DNA of 64,000 nt from Gautieria morchelliformis (Eukaryota > Basidiomycota > Agaricomycetes > Gomphales > Gomphaceae). Each line of letters opens with the position of its first letter. The stretch's first letter is position 1. A program made the position numbers and the translations under genes. The DNA is taken from the NCBI GenBank assembly GCA_015179125.1, contig WHVA01000077.1, forward strand, positions 124,001 through 188,000, written 5' to 3'. Below, one piece after another: positions 52,639-64,000 of this stretch. The notes beneath the pieces are model-generated. The model searched no databases. It was not told where the DNA came from and was given only the letters and a program-made list of their open reading frames with translations.

Positions 52639-53357
52639 CTAGGTGGGTACCCGCGCTTCACGCGGGGGTTTAAGTCAAATGCATCGGTAAGGTCAAATGC
52701 ATTGGGGTAAATAAAATGCATCTTGTACAATATATCCTCTTCTCATGTTTCCCATGTCCCCTTTATGTCATGTGCTCCCTGTGTGTATATCCTCAAAAGG
52801 TGTGATGATTATACGTATTTTCTCCGTATGGGATGTTTATATATACCTATCATCTACTTCATAAAGGTCTGGGTCATATGCCTCATTATCAGCTGGGTTA
52901 CCCAAGGTGCAGGGATACCGACTTAAGGGCCTTGAGGAGCTTTGATAAAGTGTTTCTGTGCTGCAACCTGCACTGCGGTTCTCCTAGTGCACCCTAGTAT
53001 ACATAGGGTGTTCCCTGGTGTAGTGTGCGTACACAGATACGAACATGCAGACCTCCCTCTCTACATCTGTGATGGTCCTCGCAGCAACTCTAGACATGAA
53101 AGTGGTAATAGTCTTGACTGAATCATCAGGTATTATAAGATTGCGCCTATTATCATAATCCACAGGTTTCAAAGCTTTGAGAAGGCTTTCATCTTGAAGA
53201 ACAGAAAAGTGGCTCCATTCTATAGTTGATGTGCCACTTTGGGAGTCACTGCACTGTCTTGGAACCATGCAGGAATGCCATCAGGAAATCCATCATGAAA
53301 GGACTCATCAAAATAATGGAATCCATGCACACCAGACACATGTCAAAAGTGAACTGT

Positions 53358-53909
53358 TTACATGTTACATTCCAGTAGCAATTCCTTGCCCTTGTGCATT
53401 GTGAAATAGATCCAATAGTGATCTTGGGGATCCTTAATTTTGACAATGCTTGTATATATATATGCCAGCTGATCCTCCAGTGACACTCTCAGAGAAATAG
53501 AAACAATACCAAAATCAGAAATGGGGGAAGACCCAAAATGCAGTTGGATTTGATGTGCTCTGTCCCTTCCTTGGTTGTTGTTGAGTAAATCCCAACCATG
53601 AGTCCCAAGGCAGACATATGTGATGATAGGCAGGACATTTCCTTCTCTTGTGATGCATGTCCTCATTTTACTCTGCACAGCTCCGGTTGGTGCTGTAGGC
53701 CACCTATTGCTCCCATCCAAGTTGCCTTCATTGACTGGTGTTCCAAGCTTGACAATAAAAGCAGTTGATCCATCAGGGAGTGGTGAATTGATTGGATAGT
53801 ACAAAGTCAGATCTATGCGATCTGTTTTGCCTGGTGACCGAAGAGACGGTTGAACTGCTAACAACCTCAGTAGATAGCATGTCCTCACCCATAGCGTGTC
53901 CTCACCCAT
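53358..53909 (-). CDS. conserved ORF of the non-autonomous Helitrons, unknown function
   Basis: 183 codons starting MGEDTLWVRTCYLLRLLAV at the edge of the minisatellite. Middle part: LYYPINSPLPDGSTAFIVKL. C-terminal part: IQLHFGSSPISDFGIVSISL, then DPQDHYWIYFTMHKGKELL. Downstream pieces (53268-52990) include LLKALKPVDYDNRRNL and TITTFMSRVA. The remnant at 36440-36130 holds both pieces directly joined, so an extra ~230 bp separates them here. Conserved residues in two copies suggest it once coded for protein, perhaps a captured host gene. I do not recognise it. The start lies in satellite DNA and may be artificial. Confidence 0.6.
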   Translation of the reverse strand: MGEDTLWVRTCYLLRLLAVQPSLRSPGKTDRIDLTLYYPINSPLPDGSTAFIVKLGTPVNEGNLDGSNRWPTAPTGAVQSKMRTCITREGNVLPIITYVCLGTHGWDLLNNNQGRDRAHQIQLHFGSSPISDFGIVSISLRVSLEDQLAYIYTSIVKIKDPQDHYWIYFTMHKGKELLLECNM

Positions 53910-54540
53910 AGCATGTCCTCACCCGGAGTGTGTCCTCACCCATAGCGTGTCCTCACCCGTAACGTGTCCTCACCTGTAACGTGTCTTCACCCATAGCGTG
54001 TACTCACACGTAGCGTGTCCTCACCCGTAGCGTGTCCTCACCCGTAGCGTGTCCTCACCCGTAGCGTGTCCTCACACGTAGCGTGTCCTCACCCGTAGTG
54101 TGTCCTCACCCGTAGCGTGTCCTCACCCGTAGCGTGTCCTCACCCGTAGTGTGTCCTCACCCGTAGCTTGTCCTCACACGTAGCATGTCCTCACCCGTAG
54201 CGTGTCCTCACCCATAGCATGTCCTCACATGCAGTGTGTCCTCACACACAGCATGCCCTCACAGGTAGCATGTCCTCACATGCAGTGTGTCCCCAAACAT
54301 GTAGTGTGTCCCCAAGTATAGCATGTGTAGGGTAGTCTGACCCTCAAGTATAGCATGCGTGGCATGTCCCCCATGCAAGTATCCCCCAAGTATAGTGTGC
54401 ATAACATGCCCCTTGTTTGTAGCATGTCCCCCATGCATGGTGTGTCACCCTGTAGTGTGTAGCTTGTCCCTTGTTTATAGCATGTTGCCCTATAGTGTGC
54501 ATAGCATGTCCCTATAGTGTGTGTAGCATCCCCATGTTTA
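53880..54540. repeat. minisatellite TCCTCACCCGTAGCGTG (17-bp type)
   Basis: About 25 units of TCCTCACCCGTAGCGTG, then more degenerate GTAGCATGTCCCC-type units. The same word family occurs in the other non-autonomous Helitrons at 33490-33720, 34360-34460, 36450-36660 and 63000-64000. Confidence 0.9.
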
Positions 54541-54907
54541 ACATATCCCCAAGAGCCTCAAAGTGAATTTATTGTAGGGGCAATATAACAGAGGGTTTAT
54601 AGTGAATATATTAGAGGAATAGACTTATTTATATTTGCAAGCAGAGGCTGTTACTTATCATTAACTTTAGCAAACTCAGGGAAATTTATTAATGTTTGTT
54701 TTAACATAGACAGTATACAAAATAAAATAATAACAAAAGAAACTACATTGCAAGCAGAGCCTGTTGTCATTAATTTTAGCAAGTTCAGGATAGTGTATTA
54801 ATATCTATTTCTCGAAAAAATGTCAAAAAATATACAGTACATATGGTAAAATACAATAACAAAGGAGATAAAATAAGATTACTACATTGGATCAAATAGC
54901 AATATTA

Positions 54908-55019
54908 GTACACTCTTTTACCCCCTAAGGAGCCCCAGCAACAGCAAGAGACACCCAGAGAAAGTTTCTCTGGGTGTCTCTTGCTGTTGCTGGGTCTCCT
55001 TGGGGGTAAAAGAGTGTAC
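54908..55019. repeat. 112-bp near-perfect palindrome in Helitron leader
   Basis: Arms of about 55 bp (54908-54963 and 54965-55019) with a one-base centre and very few mismatches. It could extrude as a cruciform or fold as a hairpin RNA. It may also arise from a foldback during replication or assembly. Confidence 0.85.
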
Positions 55020-55302
55020 AGCAGCTAGAGAGGAGTGCCCGGTGATGGCTTTCCAGCGTTGCCCTCCGAGTCTTTATACTGAGCGAAGCCCGTGCACGGA
55101 CCACCCTCGTGTATGTGGTCGCGAGGGACGTGAGTGGGTCGCGTGACCAGCCACGCTGACAGCGTCAACTCGCGGCTGCGCCGCTCGCTCGCAATTGGAC
55201 TGGGAAGTGGCGCTGGCTCGCGATTGGTCGGCTGACTAAGCTTACCAATCATGACATAAGCGACGCCCACAACCACCGTTACCTGCGCTTTTAACTTTTT
55301 GA

Positions 55303-55491
55303 TGATGATGTATTGGCTGATTCACTGCTAAAACTGCAGGCTATTTATACTGCATCTATCTAGCTTATGTAACTACTGCTAGGAACCTTGTAGAGGCTTC
55401 TACTACTGTGAAGAACCTTGTGGAAGCTTAGAGAAGCTTCAGGAAAGGTTTGGAAACTATTGGAAGGCTGTGGAAGGTTCTATTGCTATAT
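55303..55491. other. short spacer between Helitrons
   Basis: Contains GAAGCTT/GAACCTTGTGGAAG-type imperfect repeats. No gene and no element ends. Confidence 0.5.
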
Positions 55492-55854
55492 TCCTATAGG
55501 TGAAAGCGGCTCGGTGGGTTGTGGGCGTCGAGCTTATGTCAGCTTTTAGGTCATCAGTTTGTCAGCGGAGCGCGCGAGCGGCGCAGCCGCGAGCCCCTGG
55601 CCTGACCGGTTGACGCCGGTCTACCGGTCCGGCGCTGGCTGCGGTCCAGAACCGGTCTCGCGAGGACCCATCGGTCTTCCGTTCCTCCGCAGGAACAGCT
55701 GCGCAGCCTGCCGCCCATTCTTCCCTCCCACCACCACCATCCCCACCTGTTAGCATTCTACTGGGGTGTTATAGTGCCATTCTGGTGAGTTTTGTACCTG
55801 CCTTTTGTTGTCATGTTTCTTATGTGGCTATGTCGCTTTTTTTGGCCTTTTTTA

Positions 55855-56400
55855 GGCTCTTTGCAGGTGGCATAGGTCCTTCCACTCCTGTACTTCCTAC
55901 CTGGGCATTATACCCCACTCCTGGTGAGCTTTATGCTACTGTTTCTGCCTTTTTAATGTCTGTTTTGTTTTTATTTTCTTATATTTTCGCTTTTTTTGGC
56001 CTTTTTTAGGCTCTTTGCAGGTGGCATAGGTCCTTCCACTCCTGTACTTCCTACCTGGGCATTATACCCCACTCCTGGTGAGCTTTATGCTACTGTTTAT
56101 GCCTTTTTAATGTCTGTTTTGGTTTTATTTCTTATATTTTCGCTTTTTTTTGCCTTTTTTAGGCTCTTTGCAGGTGACATAGGTCCTTCCACTGCTGTAC
56201 TTCTTACCTGGGCATTATACCCCACTCCTGGTGAGTTTTATGCTGCTGTTTCTGCCCTTTTAATGTCTGTTTTGTTTTTATTTCTTACATTTTCACTTTT
56301 TTTGGCATTTTTTAGGCTCTTTGCAGGTGACTTTGGTCCTTTCACTGCTGGCCATTCTACCTGTGCATTATTCCCCTATTCTGTGAGTTTGATGCTACTG
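55855..56400 (+). repeat. Helitron C leader: four 153-bp units with splice-like signals
   Basis: Unit starts at 55855, 56009, 56162 and 56315. Each has a T-rich tract, TTTTTTAG, GCTCTTTGCAG, a ~60-bp stretch ending CACTCCTG, then GTGAG. Each unit thus looks like a small exon flanked by intron ends. Similar units with TTTTCGCTTTTTT occur in the leaders at 32960-33290 and, inverted, 34811-35545. Confidence 0.8.
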
Positions 56401-56669
56401 TATCTGCTATTTAAGTATTTATATGAGGACCAGTGTCTCTGCAAGCCCTCTGGTAAAGGTTATTGTTTTATTTGGCCTTTTTAGGCTTATGTAGCCTCTC
56501 ATGCCAGATATACCCCCCCTGGCTGCTCCCCTTGGGTATGTTTTCATGCTCCTATCATTTTCCCTCTTTTAGGCTAATTTTGTTTCTGTTTCTGTTTGAA
56601 ATAGATATCTTTAAATTTGTGCTTGCCATGTATGTCTGATATTGGCAGCTTTATTGTCGCTCTACTCTT

Positions 56670-59600
56670 ATGCCTGCATTCCTCAGGGATCCATCTACTC
56701 CACAGAGAAATCGCCAGCAGCAGCGTCAAAGGGCAAGGGAGGTGTGGGAAGGTCATATGACGTCGCCCAATGATCGTAGAGGACGTGTGCTTGCTGCTGC
56801 TGCTGTCAGAGCTCAGGACCAGCCACCCCCTCCACCGCAGCCTTTCGCCATCCCTCACCCTCCTCCTAGAAGTGATGTTGCTGATCCTTTTCAACAACCT
56901 GTGGCTGGGCCATCACGTCCTCCTGATCCCAGTCCGGGAGAGCAGGTGGCAGCCCTTCGTGCTCAGTTAGCAGCTATCCCAGGAGCACCACCCTTGAGAA
57001 GATACAGGCAGGAGCCTATACAGCCACCTCCTATTCGTCCTATAGTTGGTTCTGCTGGAATTGCACAGTTGCGTGCTCAGGCAGCTGCATTGCAGCCTTT
57101 GGGAAGGCACAGGCCAGCATCTGTACAACCACCACCACCTCCTCCTGTAGTAGGTTCTGCAGCGGTGGTTGCTTTGCGGGCTCAGGCTGCAGCTAATCCA
57201 CTCCCAGCTCCCAATCCTCAACCAGTCGCTGCTCCCCAGCTCCCCCCTCACCCGCCTTTCCCTGTCCCTCCTCAGCAGCCTCCTCAGCCTCCCCCTGTCC
57301 CTCAGCAGCCTCCTCAGCCGCCCCCTGTCCCTCCACAGCGTCCTCCTGTCCCTCGGCAGCGTCCTATTCCACTTGGTCGCTCTAGAATAATTGAGGCAGA
57401 TGTGCAGCATCATGATTTGGGTCCCATGGTTATTCCCTGCCCTGACTGTGGAGCATTACACTGGAGGGCAGAACGTCTGCAGAAATCCTCAAATGTGCGG
57501 CCCAGATTTGGTGATTGCTGTATGGAAGGAAAGGTGCAGCTGGAAGACCTGCCAGAGCCCCCTCAGCCGTTGAAACAGCTCTTAGAAGGCCAGGACCCTG
57601 AGGCAAAAGGATTTCGCCAGAATATCAGGCAGTATAATGCTGCGTTTGCATTCACTTCTGTGGGGGCCGACTTTGACCAAGATTTGCTTCGGGAGGGTCG
57701 TGGTCCATATGTGCTCAAGCTACAGGGTGAACTGTATCATCTCCATGGCTCTCTCCTCCCTGACAATGAAGACGATCCAAAGTATGCCCAGCTTTACATA
57801 TATGATCCTGCACTGGCTTTGGCAAAGAGAAAAAATCGTAATGAGCGTCTGTCTCCAACTATCATGGGAGACTTGCAGGAAATGCTCCTGCTATGCAATC
57901 CTCATGTGCGCACATATAAACAAGCAGCTGAGAGGCTCAGAGCTCAAGAACAGAATGGTGACATCCAGGCAAGGCTCACATACAGGGCACACAGGGATCC
58001 TAGGAGATATAATGTCCCAACTGCAGATGAGATTGCAGTCGTTCTTCCTGGAGATGGCATCGACCCTGGACCTAGGGATATTATTGTCCAGCTCAGAGGT
58101 GGACGTTTCAGAAGGGTATTGGATACCAATGCAAACTATGCCTCTCTGCACTATGTCTTGCTCTTTCCCAAGGGAGAGTTGGGATGGGAACCAGATATTC
58201 CTTATCATGAGCCAGAGCGTGCTCGGCAGGCCAATCCCAATCCAAACAGACGGACACAGGTCACCCAAATACAGTACCATGCGTATCGTCTGTTCCAGAG
58301 AGCGAGAGAACCTACAACACTCCTGCGTGGTGGCAAATTGTTCCAGCAGTACATTGTAGACTCCTGGGCTGCTGCAGAGCAAAGCAGACTGAGGTGGATC
58401 AGGGCCAATCAACACACTCTGCGTGCTGAGCAGTATAACCAGATGGTAGATTCATATGGAGGCTTGGACAATGACATTGGAGATGCAAACAGCTTGGGCA
58501 TAAAAGTCATTCTGCCTGCGACATTTCAAGGGAGTACACGGGACATGAATCAAAACTGCCAGAACTCCCTGGCCATTGCAACAAAGAAGGGTCCCCTGAT
58601 TTATTTATTACCATGACTGCCAATCCAAAGTGGGATGAGATAGTGGCTGAGTTGCTCCCTGGACAAACTGCTCAGGACAGACCTGACCTGGTGTCGCGGG
58701 TGTTTCACCTCAAAAAGAAATACCTCATTGACTTGATCGTCAAGGACAAGATCTTTGGAGAAACCGTCGCTCGCGTTCACACTATTGAATTCCAGAAGAG
58801 GGGGCTCCCACACATGCACCTGCTTACCTGGTTCGATAGGGAGTCCAAGGTCAAACATCCACATGAGGTGGATTCTATGATTTCAGCTGAGTTCCCTGAT
58901 CCAGAGACACATCCTGTCCTCTACCAGTTGGTCTGTGAGCTGATGACACATGGTCCCTGTGGACAAATGAATCCAGATGCACCCTGCATGGAAAATGGCA
59001 AGTGCAAGAAAGGCTTCCCAAAGCCATTCTGTGAGGAGACCGTTGTGAATGTAGATGGATATCCAAAATATCGTCGTCGCAATGATGGAAGGCTGCACAA
59101 TGTCAGAGGTCACATGCTGGACAACAGATGGGTTGTGCCATACTCTGCTCTGCTCTTGCTCAAACTCCGGTGTCACATCAACCTTGAATTCACCTTCAGT
59201 GTGAGGTGCGTCAAGTATATCCACAAGTATCTATACAAGGGCCACGATCGGACCACGATGGAGTTTGGTGTCGACCATGATGAGATAAAGAAGTACCTGG
59301 ACGCTCGCTATGTCAGTGCTCATGAGGCCTGTTGGAGGTTGCTGGAGCGGGAAATCCACACCCAGGTGCCTGCAGTCATGGCACTGCCAGTCCATGAAAA
59401 AGACCAGCAATCAGTCGTTTTCAATCCTGATGCTGATCCGCTCACCATCATGAACAGGGTTGAGGGGTCAAAGACAGCGCTCATGGCTTACTTTCAGGCC
59501 AATGCTGCCTACCCTCATGCATGCGATGTGCTCTATGTGGATTTTCCTGAGCATTTTACCTGGCAAAAAGAGGGAAGGGTATGGACACCACGTCAAAGGG

Positions 59601-61561
59601 GATATAGCATTGGACGCCTTCACTTTGCAAGCCCAAAATCAGGAGAGAGATTTTATTTGCGCACTCTCCTCACGGTGGTCAAGGGGGCCAGATCCTTTGA
59701 GGAGCTTAGGACAGTGGATGGCATACAATGTGCTACTTACAAGGAGGCCTGTCTTGCCAGGGGACTTCTGGAGGATGATCAGGAGTGGAGGTTGTGTCTC
59801 CAGGAAGCCAGTGGCATGAAAACAGGCGCTCAGCTCAGACATCTCTTTGCCACCATCCTTGGTCATTGCATTCCCTCACAGCCTGACAGACTATGGGACG
59901 CCTTCAAGGAGCACATATGTGATGATCTCAGACATCGGCTCCAAACCAGACACAATATCCAGGAGCCACGGGATGATCAGGTCTATGATTTTGGCCTCTT
60001 TCTCTTGGATAAACTCCTTCAGCGTAATGGAATGTCCTTGAGCAGCTTTAAAGATATGCCTCGGGTGGTAGGCGAGTGGGAGGTCCTGATTGGAAACAGG
60101 TTCATAGCTGAGCAGAGGGACTATGACCCTGTTCAAGAGAGGCAGATGGCTGATGAGCAGGTTCCCAAGCTGAATGAGGGGCAAAGGTCTGCGCATGACC
60201 AGATATTACGGTCGGCACTGGACATAGATGCTCAGGGGAAACCTAACGGACAAATGTTTTTCGTCACTGGCTCAGGGGGCGCTGGGAAATCATTCACATG
60301 GAACACCCTAATCCACTCCTGTAGAGCAGAGAGTCTCATTGTGCTTGCTGTAGCCTCATCTGCAATGGCTGCACTTATCCTCACTAATGGGACAACCTCT
60401 CACAGCATGCTTGGAATTCCAATTCCTGTCCATGAGGGCTCTCTCTCCTCCATCAAAAAGAACTCTGACCAGGCTGATATGCTGAGACTGGCCAGGCTCA
60501 TCATTTGGGATGAGGCTGCAATGCAGCATCGCCATGCCATAGAGGCCATTGACAGGACACTGAGGGATTTCCTTGACCAGCCTGACAGACCCTTTGGTGG
60601 CATCACAGTCGCCTTTGGAGGTGACTTTCAGCAGACTCTCCCAATCGTCCCTAAAGGCTCCAAGGAGGATATCGTGGGAGCTACCCTTCAGAAGTCATAT
60701 CTGTGGCCAAAGATCAATGTCCTCCATCTGACAGAGAACATGCGGGTGAGAAATGACCCTGACAGAGCCAGGTTTGCAGAATGGCTGCAGAATGTGGGTC
60801 AGGGAAAGGATCTCCCACTAGATCATACGCTCTCACTCCCTCCTCACATGGTTTGTGGCCCTGGAATTGCAGAGCTGATCCAGGAAATATACCCTGGCAT
60901 TGGCAATGCAATCCCTGCCCAGGACAATTATTTTTTAGAGCGGGCCATCCTCTGTCCCAGAAATATTGAGGTCAATGAGATCAATTCCATGGTGTTGAGG
61001 CAGTTTCCAGGCGATGCTCAGGTCTTCCATTGTGCAGATTCTGTCAAGGAAACCGACTTTGCAGAGCAGTATCCTGTGGAGTATCTGAATTCCATAGAGA
61101 TGGGCAGTCTTCCTCCTGCTCACTTGGAAGTCAAGCCTGGAGTGCCTCTGATGATGTTGCGCAATTTGGATAAGAAGCAAGGACTATGCAATGGGACAAG
61201 GTTGCGGTTGGTGAGGATGAGGAATAGAGTGTTGGAGGTCAGGATCATCTCAGGTCCACGTGCAGGAAATACTGCTTTCATCCCCAGGATCACCATTTCA
61301 CCATCAGAGGGGGAATTACCATTTGTGCTGCAGAGGAGACAGTTTCCAGTGCGTGTGGCATTTGCAATGACCATCAACAAGTCTCAGGGACAGTCTTTGG
61401 GTACAGTTGGGCTGGACCTGAGATATCCAGTGTTTGGACATGGTCAGTTGTATGTTGGTGTTTCAAGGGGAACAAGCTGGAACAAAGTGAAGGTCTTGCT
61501 TGAGGAGGGTTTGAACACAACCAATATTGTATATAAAGATGTATTACTTAGAGCTCCTTGA
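56670..61561 (+). pseudogene. Helitron C Rep-PIF1 helicase (one frame slip)
   Basis: First frame 56670-58616 (648 codons): proline-rich N-terminus with three VGSA..ALRAQAAA-type repeats, zinc-finger-like CPDCGALHWRAERL ... FGDCC (about residue 252), and the Helitron-like N domain. Second frame 58613-61561 (982 codons): HUH motif GLPHMHLLTW (residues 65-74) and two-tyrosine motif KYIHKYLYKG (201-210). The PIF1-type helicase has Walker A GSGGAGKS (about 553), [36 protein letters not shown] and VSRGTSWN. The two frames meet at about 58600, where one small slip separates them. Elsewhere it is open, with all catalytic motifs kept. Whether the slip is real, a sequencing error or spliced out cannot be told. 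The product would carry out rolling-circle transposition. Confidence 0.93.
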
Positions 61562-61723
61562 TTTCTGATATCTACTTGATGTAAATTGATTACTTTGATT
61601 TTCCCCAATGCACTTGACCTTACTGATATGTTAGACTTACCGATGCATTGGACTTACTGATGTGTTTGACCTTACTGACGCGTTTGACTTGCACCCCCGC
61701 GCGAAGCGCGGGTATCCACCTAT

Positions 61724-64000
61724 TCCTATAGGTGAAAGTAGCACGGTGGGAGGTTGTGGGTGCGCTGACCAATGCTGACCAATGCTTGGTCATTAGTTTG
61801 TCAGCGGAGCGCGCGAGCGGCGCAGCCGTGAGCCAAGAACGCTGCGCAGCATGGTCACGTGACCGTTTGCATTCCAAATTAGGTCAGCGGCGAGCGGCGC
61901 AGCCGTGAGAGAACGCTGCGCAGTGGTCACGTGACCCGTTCGCGACTAGAGCGCCCATACGCGAGTGTGGTCCGTGCACGACACGCGCGCACGGTATAAA
62001 GGCCGAACGGTAAGGACATAACACCAAGAACCTGCCCAACCGGCGATTCCTCTGTCTGCTGTCTGCTATGTGCTCTGTCTGCTCTGTGCTCTGTGCTGTC
62101 TGCTCTGTGCTCTGTCCGCTGTCTGCTCTGTGCTCTGTCTGCTCTGGGTGCTGTCTGCTGTCTGCTCTGTCTGCTGTCTCCTCTTTTAGCTGGCTGGCTG
62201 TCTATGGCTTTGGTTGGCTGACTATCTATTGGTAAGTAATATCTCTTTTTAATGCATTCCAATGTATTTTATTTGATTTGTGTTTGTAATTTTATTGGTT
62301 CCTTTTTTTTATCATATTGTATTCACATTTGCTTTATATTTTTGTTATTTTTTTTGAAAATAGATTTAAATAAAATCCCAAGACTGCTGAAAAAAATGTA
62401 TTTTGATATATATATTTTTCAGGTTTTTTCGAAAATAGGCATCAATAAGTTTCTTCTAAAATTAATGGCAATATGTTCTGCTTTTAAATGTGGTTTGTTT
62501 TGTTGTTTTATTTACTGTAAAGCTGCCAGGCACTCCTTCTCTGGCTATACTGGTGGCTGGCTTACTATGGCTTTGGCTGGGCTCTGGGTTTCTCTGTCAG
62601 TCTCTGGGCTTCTCTGGCTTTGGCTGGGCATTAATAACAACTTCTGCTTCAATGTACTGTACTTTGTTGACATTTTTTCGCAGATAGATGTCAATAAATT
62701 ATCCTGACTTTATGAAAATTGACAACAGTTGGAGCTTAAATGTACAGTGCATTTTTTTGACATTTTTCAAAAAATACATAATCTTGACTTTGCTAAAATT
62801 AATAACAACTTCAGCTTAAACGTACTGGACATTTGTTTTGAGATAATCCTGACTTTGTTAAAACTAATGACAGCAGCTGCTTAAATATGGCTTCCTTTAC
62901 TATTTTATTTATGTCTGTATATGTCACAAAATAGATATTGATACATGTCCCTGAGTTTGCGAAAAGTAAATGATAAGTAACAGCCTCTGCTTGCTTCACT
63001 TTGAGGCCCTTGGGATATGCTACACATGCCATTGGGACATGCTACACACACTATGCATGGGGACACGCACGCTATGCATGGAGACACATATGTTATGCAT
63101 GGAGACATGTATGTTAGGCATGAAGACATGCATGTTAGGTGTGGAGACATGCACGTTAGGCGTGGAGACATGCATGTTGTGCATGGGGACAAGCATGCTA
63201 TGCATGGGCACACACACACTATGTATGGGGATGTGCACACTATATGGTGGGATACACTATGCTTGGGGACATACTATGCTTGGGGACAGACACACTATGA
63301 TTGGGGACACAGTACAAACAAGAGACACACTACGCACACTATGCATGGGGAAAAACAAGGGACATTCTATACGTGCTATCCTTGGGGACATGTTATGCAT
63401 GGGGGACACACTGTGCACACTATACTTGAGGGAGAGGCTACACACACTATGTGTAGGGAGATGCTACACATGTGGACATGCTATGCATGGGGGACACACA
63501 TGCTATAATTTAGGGACATGCTACACACAAAATACTTGAGGGATATGTTATGCATGTGGGACATGCCACACACGCTGTACTTGGTGACATGCTGCATGTG
63601 GGGACACACTATGCTTGGGGGATGGGACACACAGGCTATGCATGGGCACACGCACACTATGCATGGGGATGTGCACACTATATGTGGGGACACACTATGC
63701 TTGGGGGACACGGTACAAACAAGGGACACACTACAGGGGAAAACACTACAAACAAGGGACATTCTACACATGCTATACTTGGGGGACACGCTACAAACAA
63801 AGGACATGCTATGCACACTATACTTGGGGGACATGTTATGCATTGGGACACACTTTGCACACTATATTTGAGGGAGATGCTACACACTACATGTAGGGAC
63901 ATGCTACACATGTGGACATGCTATGCATGGGGGACACACATGCTATAATTTATGGACACACTATGTTTGGGGACATGCTACAAACCAGGGACATGCTATG
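61724..64000 (+). mobile_element. non-autonomous Helitron, 5' part, runs out of window
   Basis: Starts TCCTATAGGTGAAAG directly at the 3' end of Helitron C. The leader has GAGCGCGCGAGCGGCGCAGC and CACGTGAC words, and a CTGTCTGCTCTGTG microsatellite (62046-62180). Repeat units with TTTGACATTTTTC and AATAACAACTTCAGCTTAAA (62390-62990) follow, then a long minisatellite. The order matches the non-autonomous Helitrons at 36005 and 52639. Its ORF and 3' end would lie beyond 64000. Confidence 0.82.
63000..64000. repeat. minisatellite GGGACATGCTATGCAT type
   Basis: About 1 kb of degenerate 14-20-bp units (GGGACACACTATGC, GAGACATGCATGTTAGG and similar), reverse-complement relatives of the GCATAGCATGTCCCC words at 33490 and 54300. 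All ORFs across it are satellite translations. Confidence 0.88.

Larger units (their letters stand above)
52639..55302 (-). mobile_element. non-autonomous Helitron with conserved ORF, minus strand (2664 bp)
   Basis: The 5' end TCAAAAAGTTAAAAGCGC starts at 55302, preceded by A. The 3' end is hairpin CCCGCGTGAAGCGCGGG + TACCCAC + CTAG at 52642-52639, followed by T. Order inside: GC-rich leader, a 112-bp palindrome, repeat units with TGTCAAAAAATATACAG, minisatellite, conserved ORF (53909-52990), 3' tail. The layout matches 36005-37581, so this is one non-autonomous Helitron family. Confidence 0.87.
55492..61723 (+). mobile_element. Helitron C, near-complete autonomous element (6232 bp)
   Basis: The 5' start TCCTATAGGTGAAAGC is at 55492. 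The 3' end is hairpin CCCGCGCGAAGCGCGGG + TATCCAC + CTAT at 61720-61723 (CTAG in its relatives). The very next base starts another Helitron with the same TCCTATAGGTGAAAG. Inside: GC-rich leader, four ~153-bp leader units, then the Rep-helicase gene. It is the best candidate in this window for driving the related non-autonomous elements. Confidence 0.88.

Noticed and set aside
53880-54540. CRISPR-like regular repeats
   Set aside because: Units of about 17 bp follow one another without unique spacers, and the sequence is eukaryotic. It is a minisatellite within a Helitron. The same holds for 63000-64000 and 36450-36660.
62970-63948. Long overlapping ORFs rich in Met, His, Gly, Thr (for example 189 and 163 codons)
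   Set aside because: They are translations of the minisatellite in several frames and have no independent coding signal.
1-64000. tRNA or rRNA genes
   Set aside because: I looked for cloverleaf-like and conserved rRNA words on both strands and saw none that I could support.

Overview
The window looks like a transposon-dense chromosome region of a basidiomycete fungus, probably an agaricomycete. This rests on chromodomain Ty3/Gypsy elements, large Helitrons with a fused Rep-PIF1 protein, a DD34E transposase split by 50-64 bp introns, and relics of fungal genes (fatty acid synthase alpha, mitochondrial processing peptidase beta). I found no intact ordinary host gene. Every host-like gene is a fragment or is split by mobile DNA.

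Layout. 1-3979: fossil Ty1/copia element running in from the left. 4316-14743: Ty3/Gypsy family A (chromovirus), with an LTR and gag on the minus strand next to pol on the plus strand. A young Gypsy family B element (9293-12905, target duplication CCCAG) is nested behind the family A chromodomain. An antisense ORF lies between family A pol and its 3' LTR. 14744-17764: transposase C-terminal relic, unrecognised DNA, a broken FAS2 fragment with an intron, and a hAT-like MITE. 17765-17972 is the last exon of an unknown gene (gene X copy 2) whose remainder lies at 44638-47595.

17973-44637 is a 26.7-kb block bounded by two direct family B LTRs. The outer flanks share one 5-bp duplication (TTGAC) and the inner flanks share another (TCACC). 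This fits a circular DNA of about 26 kb carrying one LTR that recombined into a chromosomal LTR inside gene X. The block holds a 9-bp/54-bp satellite, an apparently intact Tc1-like transposase gene, a SANT/Myb-like gene split by two solo LTRs, a TA-flanked MITE, Helitron A, a chain of minus-strand Helitrons (33338-41890), gene X copy 1, and an MPP-beta fragment.

44638-52638: gene X copy 2 (split by a 1.27-kb solo LTR), a nest of three solo LTRs, a Harbinger-like relic and two small MITEs. 52639-64000: a minus-strand non-autonomous Helitron (52639-55302), a nearly intact autonomous Helitron C (55492-61723), and a further Helitron joined to its 3' end without a gap and running out of the window.

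How the pieces work together: Helitron C, with Rep and helicase, is the likeliest driver of the non-autonomous Helitrons that share its type of 3' end. Solo LTRs with exact 5-bp duplications record repeated insertion and LTR-LTR recombination, and the 26.7-kb block appears to come from that same recombination.
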